A stretch of DNA of 6,324 nucleotides from an uncultured Eubacterium sp. (GCA_945979635.1 CAMFPZ010000054.1:1-6324); one strand, 5' to 3'; counted from the first letter of the stretch, positions 1 through 6,324 are shown. Notes: a model not told the origin generated them from the letters alone. Made by a program: numbers and translations.

Positions 1-585
1 GTTACAAGCAGAAGCGGAATGACAGGAGCAGATGCCGCTTGGAGAATATTACAGCTAAACGGCATTACCGATGTAAAAATTAAAAGAGTTTCCGGAAGAT
101 TGACGGATTATTATGACCCAAAGGCAAAGGAAATATGCCTTAGTGAGGATGTTTTTGATTCTCGTTCCATTGCGGCTATAGGAGTAGCGTGCCACGAAGC
201 AGGCCACGCCTGCCAACACGATCAAGAATACTTTCCTCTCAAAATAAGAAATTTCGTTATTCCCGCAACAAGAATAGGGTCATCATTAGGTGTTCCTTTA
301 TGCCTAATCGGACTATTAATAAATTCAACAGAGCTTGCATATGTTGGAATAATTATGTACAGTTTTGTTGCGTTATTCCAACTTATTACACTTCCGGTTG
401 AATTCAACGCAAGCAGAAGGGCCTTACAGCTCATTGATTCAAACGGATTTTTAACTGATGAAGAATTTAAGGGTGCAAAGAAGGTATTAACCGCAGCCGC
501 ATTAACATATGTAGCTGCATTGGCATCTGCACTCGCTTCAATTCTACGATTATTGATTTTGGTTTCAGGTGGAAGAAGACGGTGA
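1..585 (+). CDS. YugP-like membrane zinc metallopeptidase (5' partial)
   Basis: Member of the neutral zinc metallopeptidase family typified by B. subtilis YugP (Zn_peptidase_2). The HExxH zinc site reads HEAGH at 193-207 within CHEAGHACQH. A conserved PVEFNASRRAL segment follows, whose Glu (400-402) is the probable third zinc ligand. Hydrophobic stretches follow the zinc motif at about 271-330, 331-390 and 490-570, so it is an integral membrane protein. The frame is open from base 1 (VTSRSG before the first ATG at 19). In the family a similar SRGMTGAEVA-like segment lies inside the protein, so the ATG at 19 is probably internal and roughly 35-40 N-terminal residues, including a first membrane helix, lie outside the window. 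The stop overlaps the rsmB start by 4 bp (GTGA). The physiological substrate is not established for this family. Family assignment is firm; the role is unknown. Confidence 0.9.
   Translation, partial: VTSRSGMTGADAAWRILQLNGITDVKIKRVSGRLTDYYDPKAKEICLSEDVFDSRSIAAIGVACHEAGHACQHDQEYFPLKIRNFVIPATRIGSSLGVPLCLIGLLINSTELAYVGIIMYSFVALFQLITLPVEFNASRRALQLIDSNGFLTDEEFKGAKKVLTAAALTYVAALASALASILRLLILVSGGRRR
567..572 (+). promoter_or_regulatory. Shine-Dalgarno site for rsmB
   Basis: AGGTGG lies 9 bases before a GTG codon at 582 and inside the end of the upstream peptidase gene. It supports the GTG as the rsmB start. No ATG occurs in that frame until about residue 84, which is too late to keep the NusB-like domain. 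Confidence 0.55.
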
Positions 586-1820
586 AAAGCAGCAGATTAA
601 AAGCGTTTGAAATATTACAAAGTATTATCCGAGATTGTGCATATTCGAATTTAGCACTTGAAAAAGAGCTTAATAATGTTGAGCCTAAGGATAGGGCATT
701 CGTCTCAAAAATTGTTTATGGCGTAACAGAACGCCGACTTACACTTGATTATGTATTGAATAAGTTTCTAACAGGAAAAACAAAGCCAAAGCTAAGGATT
801 GTCCTTTATATCGGTGCATATCAAATCCTGTATATGGATAAAATTCCTGTTCCTGTCGCCATATTCGAAACTGTTAAATTGGCAGAGGAGACAGGTCTTT
901 CGTATTACAAAAAGCTTGTTAATGCTGTTTTGAGAAAAGTTGCTGATTCTGCTGAAGAATTAAGAAATATTGACGATTTAAGCATATTATATTCTTGTCC
1001 GCAAAGCCTTATTAATATGTGGACAAAAATGTACGGAAAAGAAAAAACAGAAGAAATTCTAAAGGTTATTAATGACAGACCACCGATTTTCGCTATACCA
1101 AACAGAAAATTTGTGAACGCCGAAGAGCTACAATATGAGCTTTTAAGCAACGATATTGAATGTGAAATTTTTAATGAAGTAGTGAAAATCAACAGTTCAT
1201 TTGATTTATCAAAATGTAAGGCATTTAACGATGGATTATTCTACATAGAGGATTACAGCTCTTACATTGCTGCGAACGAATTAAATATTGTTGAAAACGA
1301 CATAGTCTTCGATTTTTGTGCATCACCGGGTGGAAAGAGCTTCACAATGGCACAAAATGGCGGCAATATCTATTCTATGGATATTCACAAGCATCGTGTC
1401 GATTTAATTCAGGTATCGGCAAAGAGACTTTGTCTGGAAAACATAACAACTCTGGTTAATGATGCAACCATCTTTAACGAAAGCCTACCAAGGGCAAACA
1501 AAATTCTTTGCGATGTACCATGCAGCGGCTTCGGAATAATCAGAAGAAAGCCGGAAATAAGATATAAGAATCTTGACGAAATTAAGGAATTACCTGAAAT
1601 TCAGTATAAAATTCTTGAAATGTCATCTAAATACTTAACAAAAAACGGTGAGATTTTATATTCAACCTGCACATTAAACAAAAAAGAAAATGAAAAAACA
1701 GTAGAAAAGTTTTTAGCAAATCACAAAAATTTCAGTTTAGTAAAGCAAAGAACGATATTCCCGAGTAACAGCTCCGGAGACGGCTTTTATTATGCACTTA
1801 TGGTAAAGAATAATGATTGA
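582..1820 (+). CDS. rsmB: 16S rRNA (cytosine-967-C5)-methyltransferase RsmB
   Basis: SAM-dependent RNA m5C methyltransferase that acts on C967 (E. coli numbering) of 16S rRNA in the cytoplasm. The 412 residues hold an N-terminal NusB-like RNA-binding domain (about 1-130), a linker domain, and a C-terminal Rossmann methyltransferase domain. SAM motif I is DFCASPGGK at residues 244-252. Motif IV, CDVPCSGFG, carries Cys314, and motif VI, STCTLNKKEN, carries Cys363. By family knowledge the motif VI Cys is the nucleophile and the motif IV Cys helps release the product; both are present, so the enzyme looks active. Length is slightly below the 429 residues of E. coli RsmB. The start is GTG at 582, overlapping the upstream stop by 4 bp, and the 3' end overlaps rlmN by 8 bp, consistent with translational coupling. 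Nothing in the gene looks damaged. Confidence 0.95.
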   Translation: MKSSRLKAFEILQSIIRDCAYSNLALEKELNNVEPKDRAFVSKIVYGVTERRLTLDYVLNKFLTGKTKPKLRIVLYIGAYQILYMDKIPVPVAIFETVKLAEETGLSYYKKLVNAVLRKVADSAEELRNIDDLSILYSCPQSLINMWTKMYGKEKTEEILKVINDRPPIFAIPNRKFVNAEELQYELLSNDIECEIFNEVVKINSSFDLSKCKAFNDGLFYIEDYSSYIAANELNIVENDIVFDFCASPGGKSFTMAQNGGNIYSMDIHKHRVDLIQVSAKRLCLENITTLVNDATIFNESLPRANKILCDVPCSGFGIIRRKPEIRYKNLDEIKELPEIQYKILEMSSKYLTKNGEILYSTCTLNKKENEKTVEKFLANHKNFSLVKQRTIFPSNSSGDGFYYALMVKNND

Positions 1821-2850
1821 TATTAAATCGCTTAATTTCGACGAATTGAATAACACAGTAAACGCACTAAATATTCCGAAATTCAGAACTAACCAGATTT
1901 ATTCGTGGCTTCACGAAAAGGGAGTATTCAGCTTTGATGAAATGTCAAATTTATCAAAGGAGCTTCGAGAAAGGCTGAAGAAGAATTACTTTATTCCCGT
2001 TGTCGATATTGAGGAAAAATACATATCGAAGATTGACGAAACGATAAAGTATTTATTCAGGTTATATGACGGCGAATATGTTGAAGCTGTTATAATGAAA
2101 TATAAATACGGTTATACAATCTGCATTTCAAGTCAGGTTGGGTGTAAAATGGGATGCAAATTTTGTGCATCCACTCTAGCAGGATTTAAGCGAAATTTAC
2201 TTCCTGCCGAAATGGAAGGACAAATTCATAAAGCACAGCAGGATTTAGGCATTAGAATATCACATATTGTTCTTATGGGTATTGGTGAACCTCTGGATAA
2301 TTATGATAATGTAGTAAAATTCCTTCGAACGGTAAATGATGACAGGGGACTTAATATTTCGTTAAGAGATATAACGCTGTCCACCTGCGGTATTGTACCG
2401 AAAATACGGGACTTAATGGACGAGGGCATGCCTATAACCCTTACTTTATCCTTGCACGCACCGAATGACGAAATTCGCTCAAGAACAATGCCCATAAATG
2501 ATAAATGGGGAATAGAAGAGGTAATTAATGCGTGCAAAGCATATGCTGAAAAAACCGGCAGACGGGTTTCCTTCGAATATACTCTCATTAGCGGAGTGAA
2601 CGATTCGAAGGAATGTGCAGTTGAATTATCAAGCAGACTAAAGGGCTTTCCTTGCCATGTTAATCTTATTCCGGTCAACGATGTCAAGGAAAGAAATAAT
2701 AAGCCGTCCGACAAAAAAGCAATAAAACAATTCCAAGAAACTCTATGCTCACTGGGCGTAAATGCTACAACAAGACGAACATTGGGTTCAGATATAAACG
2801 CTTCATGCGGACAATTAAGACGCAGAAAAAACGAGGTGATCAGTAAATGA
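1813..2850 (+). CDS. rlmN: Dual-specificity 23S rRNA A2503 / tRNA A37 C2-methyltransferase RlmN
   Basis: Radical-SAM enzyme that methylates C2 of A2503 in 23S rRNA and of A37 in some tRNAs. At 345 residues it is of normal family length. The 4Fe-4S motif CxxxCxxC is at Cys111, Cys115 and Cys118 (GCKMGCKFCAST). Cys332 in the C-terminal DINASCGQLRRR segment matches the methyl-carrying Cys355 of E. coli. Cys104, seven residues before the cluster motif, matches the resolving Cys118 of E. coli. MGIGEPLDNYDN is the conserved GEP motif near the SAM site. All mechanistic cysteines are therefore present. The ATG at 1813 lies inside the end of rsmB (8-bp overlap) with only weak Shine-Dalgarno complementarity, so translation probably depends on rsmB. 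I call RlmN rather than its relative Cfr because of the operon position. Confidence 0.95.
   Translation: MIDIKSLNFDELNNTVNALNIPKFRTNQIYSWLHEKGVFSFDEMSNLSKELRERLKKNYFIPVVDIEEKYISKIDETIKYLFRLYDGEYVEAVIMKYKYGYTICISSQVGCKMGCKFCASTLAGFKRNLLPAEMEGQIHKAQQDLGIRISHIVLMGIGEPLDNYDNVVKFLRTVNDDRGLNISLRDITLSTCGIVPKIRDLMDEGMPITLTLSLHAPNDEIRSRTMPINDKWGIEEVINACKAYAEKTGRRVSFEYTLISGVNDSKECAVELSSRLKGFPCHVNLIPVNDVKERNNKPSDKKAIKQFQETLCSLGVNATTRRTLGSDINASCGQLRRRKNEVISK
2833..2839 (+). promoter_or_regulatory. Shine-Dalgarno site for prpC
   Basis: GAGGTGA, 7 bases before the ATG at 2847, is a strong site embedded in the last codons of rlmN. It fixes the phosphatase start at the ATGA overlap. Confidence 0.8.
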
Positions 2851-3575
2851 AAATTGTTGCAAAAACCGATAAAGGTATGGTAAGAGCAAATAATCAAGAT
2901 GCCTATGCAGTAGGTGAGCTCCCAGGAGAAGTTGCTTGGGCTGTTGTTTGCGACGGAATGGGTGGTGAAGCAGGCGGAAATATTGCCTCTGCACTTGCAG
3001 TTAAGGTTATCAGTGAGAAAATTACAGCCTCATATAATCAAAAAATGCGAGATGCTTCAATAAAAAACCTACTAGATTCAGCTATTGCTGCCGCAAATAT
3101 CGAAGTATACGATATGGCTTATTCACGCCCCGATTTGCAAGGAATGGGAACTACTGTAATTGCAGTCATAGTTAGGGATAATATTGCATTTATTGCTCAT
3201 GCAGGAGACAGCAGAGCATATATCGTTGACGGGGATGTTGTAAAGCAAATAACAACTGATCACAGTCTAGTACAAAACCTTGTTGACAGAGGTGAAATTA
3301 CCCAAGAACAGGCACAGCACCACCCAAAGAAAAATTTAATCACAAGAGCTGTCGGTGTTGATAAGCAAATTGTCGTAGATTTCAGCGAAACAGAAATAAA
3401 TGATAACGAGACCCTGATACTATGTACCGACGGCTTGAGCAATTTCGTTACAAACGAAGAAATGGTCGAGGATATTAAGGACGGTCAATACTATGCATTT
3501 GCCGACCGCCTTGTAAAAAGAGCAAACAAAAACGGTGGCGGCGATAATATTACTGTTGTTGCCATTGCTAACTAA
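2847..3575 (+). CDS. prpC: PP2C-type Ser/Thr protein phosphatase PrpC
   Basis: Metal-dependent (Mn/Mg) cytoplasmic protein phosphatase that removes phosphate from the neighbouring kinase PrkC and its substrates. The 242 residues make a single PP2C domain of normal bacterial length with no extra domain. Visible motifs in order are NNQDAY (Asp18), CDGMGGEAGG (Asp36 and Gly37, core metal ligands), GTTVIAVIV, AHAGDSRAYI, TTDHSLVQNLVDRGEI, HPKKNLITRAVG, LCTDGLSNFV (Asp195) and GGGDNITVV (Asp233). All acidic metal ligands expected of the family are in place. The ATG overlaps the rlmN stop by 4 bp (ATGA), and prkC starts 17 bp after its stop, the standard phosphatase-kinase pair of Firmicutes. The gene is intact, in contrast to its partner kinase. 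Confidence 0.95.
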   Translation: MKIVAKTDKGMVRANNQDAYAVGELPGEVAWAVVCDGMGGEAGGNIASALAVKVISEKITASYNQKMRDASIKNLLDSAIAAANIEVYDMAYSRPDLQGMGTTVIAVIVRDNIAFIAHAGDSRAYIVDGDVVKQITTDHSLVQNLVDRGEITQEQAQHHPKKNLITRAVGVDKQIVVDFSETEINDNETLILCTDGLSNFVTNEEMVEDIKDGQYYAFADRLVKRANKNGGGDNITVVAIAN

Positions 3576-3580
3576 TATAT

Positions 3581-3585
3581 GAGGT
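3581..3585 (+). promoter_or_regulatory. Shine-Dalgarno site for prkC
   Basis: GAGGT, 7 bases before the ATG at 3593 and inside the 17-bp prpC-prkC gap, fixes the kinase start. Confidence 0.75.
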
Positions 3586-3592
3586 TGAAACT

Positions 3593-4498
3593 ATGGATAA
3601 TTATGTAGGAAAAAGACTTGACGGAAGATACGAGGTTCAAGAAATAATCGGCGTTGGTGGGATGTCGGTTGTTTACAAGGCGTACGATAATGTCGATGAC
3701 AGAATCGTGGCAATAAAAATTCTGAAGGATGAATTTCTGAATAACGAAGAATTCAAGCGTAGATTCAAAAACGAGAGCAAGGCAATTGCATTACTCTCTC
3801 ACGAAAATATTGTGAAGGTTTATGATGTCAATTTTGGAGAAAAGCTTCAATATATCGTTATGGAATATATTGACGGAATCACACTCAAGGAATATATCAA
3901 TAAACAAAATTCCATTTCCTGGAACGATGCCTTGTTTTTCATTACGCAAATATTAAGAGCTGTACAACACGCCCACGACAAGGGAATTGTACATCGAGAT
4001 ATCAAGCCTCAAAACATAATTTTACTTCCAAACGGAAATATTAAGGTAACAGATTTTGGTATTGCAAGATTTTCTAGATCGGAAACAAAAACTCTAACCG
4101 AACAGGCAATAGGCTCTGTTCATTATATCGCACCTGAACAAGCAAAGGGTGAAATGACTGACGAAAGAGCCGATATTTATTCTATAGGTGTTGTACTTTA
4201 TGAAATGCTTGCAGGAAAGGTTCCTTTTGATTCGGAAAACGCCGTATCGGTCGCTTTAATGCAAGTTCAGGCTAATGCAGAAAAGCTAACCCAAATCAAT
4301 CCGGATATACCAAAGGGACTTGAACAGGTTTGTGTTCACGCAATGCAAAAGAACCCTAACGACAGATATCAAACAGCAACAGAAATGCTTCTTGATGTTG
4401 AAGAGATAATCAAAAATCCAAACACTACTTTTAACTATATCAGTGCATCGAGATATCAAGCCTCAAAACATAATTTTACTTCCAAACGGAAATATTAA
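3593..4498 (+). CDS. prkC: PrkC kinase domain, cut off by a frameshifting duplication
   Basis: N-terminal part of a PASTA-type Hanks Ser/Thr kinase. The kinase domain is complete: glycine loop GVGGMSVVYKA at residues 20-30, ATP-binding Lys42 in VAIK, catalytic HRDIKPQN at 134-141 (Asp136), DFG at 154-156, a Thr-rich activation segment (TKTLTEQAIGSVHY), APEQ, and the final NPNDRYQTA segment near residue 270. Native sequence ends at Ala285. The frame then enters the second copy of a 454-bp tandem repeat one base out of register and adds 16 foreign residues (SRYQASKH...) before TAA at 4498. The product has no transmembrane helix or PASTA repeats. If the duplication is real, it would be a soluble kinase that may still be active but cannot sense the cell wall directly. 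A normal PrkC from this locus would be 657 residues, close to the 648 of B. subtilis PrkC. Confidence 0.9.
   Translation: MDNYVGKRLDGRYEVQEIIGVGGMSVVYKAYDNVDDRIVAIKILKDEFLNNEEFKRRFKNESKAIALLSHENIVKVYDVNFGEKLQYIVMEYIDGITLKEYINKQNSISWNDALFFITQILRAVQHAHDKGIVHRDIKPQNIILLPNGNIKVTDFGIARFSRSETKTLTEQAIGSVHYIAPEQAKGEMTDERADIYSIGVVLYEMLAGKVPFDSENAVSVALMQVQANAEKLTQINPDIPKGLEQVCVHAMQKNPNDRYQTATEMLLDVEEIIKNPNTTFNYISASRYQASKHNFTSKRKY
3992..4445 (+). repeat. 454-bp tandem direct repeat, copy 1
   Basis: Copy 1 begins at the first base of the His134 codon of the HRD motif and covers the kinase C-lobe and the start of the juxtamembrane linker. Reading it base by base against 4446-4899, I found no mismatch. 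Identity continues 2 bp further (CA at 4446-4447 equals CA at 4900-4901), so the matched stretch is 456 bp. The period of 454 leaves remainder 1 on division by 3, which is why the reading frame breaks. Confidence 0.97.
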
Positions 4499-6020
4499 GG
4501 TAACAGATTTTGGTATTGCAAGATTTTCTAGATCGGAAACAAAAACTCTAACCGAACAGGCAATAGGCTCTGTTCATTATATCGCACCTGAACAAGCAAA
4601 GGGTGAAATGACTGACGAAAGAGCCGATATTTATTCTATAGGTGTTGTACTTTATGAAATGCTTGCAGGAAAGGTTCCTTTTGATTCGGAAAACGCCGTA
4701 TCGGTCGCTTTAATGCAAGTTCAGGCTAATGCAGAAAAGCTAACCCAAATCAATCCGGATATACCAAAGGGACTTGAACAGGTTTGTGTTCACGCAATGC
4801 AAAAGAACCCTAACGACAGATATCAAACAGCAACAGAAATGCTTCTTGATGTTGAAGAGATAATCAAAAATCCAAACACTACTTTTAACTATATCAGTGC
4901 AACAGATGCTTCTTTTTCAAACCCAAATCCTATCGTACAATATGATGAATACGAGGAAGCTATGGATACACAAGATAATATTAAACGCAAAAAGAAGACC
5001 AGAGTTGCAATTATCGTATGTGTTACTATATTGATTGCTGCAATAATAGGCGTTGTTATGCTATTTACCTCAAGTATGAATGCAACAACCCAAAAGCTGG
5101 AAAACTTTATTGGCTTCTCCTATGATGAATTACAAAGCGATAATTCCTATTCCTATGAGTTTGTTGCCGAATACAGAAAGACTAATGAACAAGAACCGGG
5201 AATTATCATAAATCAGTCTCCTGAAGCAGGCTCAAGAATAACAAAGGGCTCAAAGGTAACTCTAATAGTTGCTGCTTCGGAAAACGATATTAAAATTACA
5301 AATGTATATGGATTATCAAAGGAGTTGGCTGAAGAAACACTCAAGCAAGACGGTCTTTCCGTATTCAAAATATTGAGAGTGCCAAGCGAGTCCGTTGAAG
5401 AGGGTAAGGTAGTTTATACCGATCCGAAGGCAGGCACAATTGTTTCGGCAGAACAAGAGATAAAGATATATATTTCCGACGGTCCAACCACAACAAAGAT
5501 TGAAACACTTAAGGTTCCTGATGTTGTTGGATTAACACAAAGCGGTGCAACTGAATTCTTAAAGAAATACGGCTTTACAAATGTTACCTTCGAAACACAG
5601 GATAGTACTATTAGAAAGGGAGTAGCTATTTCGCAATCTCCAACCGCAGGAACTCCAATAAAAGAAAATGACCCTATCAAGGTAATTATCAGTACGGGTG
5701 AAACAACAACAGAGCCAAAGAATATAACATATGTAATTGATGTTCAATTACCAACCAAAAACGGAGCTAATGATACCTTGGTAGTCAAGCTTGATGGCGA
5801 TGTTTATTCCTCAAAGCATATTTTAGCAAACGGAAAAACCGTAAGAATTGCAATAGTAGGAGAAGGAAACAAGAACCAAACAATTCAGGTCTCACTTACT
5901 AAAGCAGGTGCAATAGAAACAATCAGCGTAAACGGCAAGGAAGACCAGAGCTTCTCTGTTGATTTTAGCAGTGCAGCTTCGCAGTATCCCGACAGTGCCG
6001 AAAACAACGATGCAAACTAA
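4443..6020 (+). CDS. prkC: PrkC C-terminal part: partial kinase lobe, transmembrane helix, three PASTA repeats
   Basis: Second half of the split kinase gene. The open frame can begin at GTG 4443, directly before the His of the HRD motif, but no Shine-Dalgarno site precedes it, so translation from there is doubtful. This part has the catalytic loop, DFG and APE but lacks the glycine loop and the ATP-binding Lys, so it cannot be an active kinase alone. A basic stretch (KRKKKTR) precedes one transmembrane helix (about 5004-5070). Outside the cell lie three PASTA repeats (about 5091-5276, 5286-5480 and 5510-5697; the third, VPDVVGLTQSGA, is the most typical), which in the family bind muropeptides or lipid II. 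A further beta-rich C-terminal segment (about 5718-5975) ends in a polar tail. With one repeat copy removed, it continues in frame from Ala285 of the upstream part. Confidence 0.85.
   Translation: MHRDIKPQNIILLPNGNIKVTDFGIARFSRSETKTLTEQAIGSVHYIAPEQAKGEMTDERADIYSIGVVLYEMLAGKVPFDSENAVSVALMQVQANAEKLTQINPDIPKGLEQVCVHAMQKNPNDRYQTATEMLLDVEEIIKNPNTTFNYISATDASFSNPNPIVQYDEYEEAMDTQDNIKRKKKTRVAIIVCVTILIAAIIGVVMLFTSSMNATTQKLENFIGFSYDELQSDNSYSYEFVAEYRKTNEQEPGIIINQSPEAGSRITKGSKVTLIVAASENDIKITNVYGLSKELAEETLKQDGLSVFKILRVPSESVEEGKVVYTDPKAGTIVSAEQEIKIYISDGPTTTKIETLKVPDVVGLTQSGATEFLKKYGFTNVTFETQDSTIRKGVAISQSPTAGTPIKENDPIKVIISTGETTTEPKNITYVIDVQLPTKNGANDTLVVKLDGDVYSSKHILANGKTVRIAIVGEGNKNQTIQVSLTKAGAIETISVNGKEDQSFSVDFSSAASQYPDSAENNDAN
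4446..4899 (+). repeat. 454-bp tandem direct repeat, copy 2
   Basis: Copy 2 directly abuts copy 1 with no spacer, no inserted bases and no target-site duplication. The junction reads CAGTG-CA-TCGAG, where the CA is shared by both flanks (2-bp microhomology). Bases outside the repeats differ: A at 3991 versus G at 4445, and T at 4448 versus A at 4902. The repeat encodes nothing but kinase sequence, so it is an internal gene duplication and not a mobile element. Confidence 0.97.
4953..4964 (+). promoter_or_regulatory. Possible internal Shine-Dalgarno site and ATG before the PrkC membrane helix
   Basis: GAGG at 4953-4956 stands 5 bases before an in-frame ATG at 4962. Starting here would give a short basic cytoplasmic tail (MDTQDNIKRKKKTR), the membrane helix and all PASTA repeats, without kinase sequence. 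It is the best-spaced ribosome-binding site I found in the second half of the split gene. GAGG also encodes ordinary Glu codons, so this may be chance. Confidence 0.25.
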
Positions 6021-6035
6021 AATGAAACAAAGCTA

Positions 6036-6324
6036 ATGGATAAAATAATTAAAGACGGAAAAATAGTAAAAGGCATTGGCGGATTTTACTATGTAGAAAG
6101 CGACAACAAAATATTTGAGTGCAAGGCGAGAGGTAGCTTCAGAAATCAAAAGCTATCTCCTCTTGTAGGCGACAATGTTCAAATCAGCATAAACGAAAAC
6201 AGCGAAAACACTATTGAAAAAATTTACGAAAGAAAGAATTCTTTAGTTCGTCCGCCGCTAGCAAATATAGATAGATTATTCATTGTTGCCTCCCTGGTCG
6301 ACCCTAGAATTAATACAATCATAA
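6036..6324 (+). CDS. rsgA: Ribosome small-subunit-dependent GTPase RsgA, N-terminal part (3' partial)
   Basis: The first 96 codons of a gene running off the right edge. The translation matches the N-terminal OB-fold domain of RsgA (YloQ/CpgA): KIVKGIGGFYYVES, then FECKARGSFRNQKLSPLVGD, then the RKNSLVRPPLANIDRLFIVAS segment that leads into the GTPase domain. RsgA is a circularly permuted GTPase that assists late 30S subunit maturation; the G motifs and zinc-binding tail lie beyond the window. The ATG at 6036 is 15 bp after the prkC stop and has no clear Shine-Dalgarno site. A four-codon ORF (ATG 6022 to TAA 6034-6036) ends on the first base of this ATG, so initiation may rely on ribosomes arriving from upstream. 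In B. subtilis this gene also follows prkC, and its product is a reported PrkC substrate. Confidence 0.93.
   Translation, partial: MDKIIKDGKIVKGIGGFYYVESDNKIFECKARGSFRNQKLSPLVGDNVQISINENSENTIEKIYERKNSLVRPPLANIDRLFIVASLVDPRINTII

Noticed and set aside
19..585. ATG at 19 as the true start of the zinc peptidase
   Set aside because: The frame is open back to base 1, and the sequence around this Met matches an internal conserved segment of the YugP family. The true start is outside the window.
2301..2897. 198-residue open frame on the minus strand
   Set aside because: It lies opposite rlmN and the start of prpC, both strongly supported by motifs. The translation has no recognisable domain, and it would be the only minus-strand gene in a compact + strand operon.
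3576..3592. Promoter or terminator in the prpC-prkC gap
   Set aside because: The 17-bp gap holds only the prkC ribosome-binding site, with no room for a promoter and no hairpin.
4446..4498. Programmed ribosomal frameshifting that would rejoin the two prkC frames
   Set aside because: A +1 shift is required, whereas the common bacterial slippery heptamers give -1. I see no known +1 motif, stalling site or stem-loop in the 53 bases available. The product would also carry a repeated kinase lobe.
3992..4899. Insertion sequence or other mobile element as the cause of the repeat
   Set aside because: The repeated sequence is entirely kinase coding sequence. There are no terminal inverted repeats, transposase or target-site duplication, and the copies abut exactly.
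5414..5747. Two small minus-strand open frames opposite the PASTA repeats
   Set aside because: They overlap each other and the coding sequence of PASTA repeats 2 and 3, show no family features, and are best explained as shadows of the real frame.
6022..6036. Four-codon ORF (ATG to TAA) directly before rsgA as a leader peptide
   Set aside because: It is too short to distinguish from chance in AT-rich DNA and has no ribosome-binding site. I mention it only in relation to rsgA initiation.

Overview
The window is a piece of a housekeeping operon from an AT-rich Gram-positive bacterium, almost certainly a member of the Clostridia (Bacillota). Arg codons are mostly AGA, the Shine-Dalgarno sites are GAGG-type, and the gene order rsmB-rlmN-prpC-prkC-rsgA is the one known from Bacillus subtilis. 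A YugP-type membrane zinc peptidase sits upstream of rsmB, a placement I recall as common in Clostridia. A gut Oscillospirales/Ruminococcaceae-like host is plausible, but the sequence alone does not prove it.

Layout, all on the + strand: (1) 1-585, a YugP-like zinc metallopeptidase cut off by the left window edge; (2) 582-1820, rsmB, 16S rRNA m5C methyltransferase; (3) 1813-2850, rlmN, radical-SAM 23S rRNA/tRNA adenine-C2 methyltransferase; (4) 2847-3575, prpC, a PP2C-type phosphatase; (5) 3593-6020, the PASTA-domain Ser/Thr kinase prkC, split into two reading frames by a perfect 454-bp tandem duplication; (6) 6036 to the right edge, the start of rsgA, a ribosome-assembly GTPase. The first four genes overlap by 4, 8 and 4 bp. 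The gaps before prkC and rsgA are 17 and 15 bp. No internal promoter, terminator, RNA gene, CRISPR array or mobile element is visible, and no gene-free stretch exceeds 20 bp.

The genes combine rRNA modification (rsmB, rlmN), ribosome assembly (rsgA) and a Ser/Thr phosphorylation switch (prpC/prkC). In Firmicutes the PrpC/PrkC pair senses muropeptides or cell-wall state and adjusts translation and growth; RsgA (CpgA) is a reported PrkC substrate in B. subtilis.

The one real anomaly is in prkC. Bases 3992-4445 are repeated directly at 4446-4899, with 2 bp of microhomology at the junction and no mismatch that I could find. Because 454 is not a multiple of 3, the reading frame shifts after the kinase domain. 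The first ORF is a complete soluble kinase domain with a 16-residue nonsense tail. The second starts at the HRD catalytic loop and carries the transmembrane helix and three PASTA repeats. Removing one copy restores an ordinary 657-residue PrkC. This is either a very recent, reversible duplication or an assembly artefact. The rest of the window looks ordinary, and I see no undescribed system.
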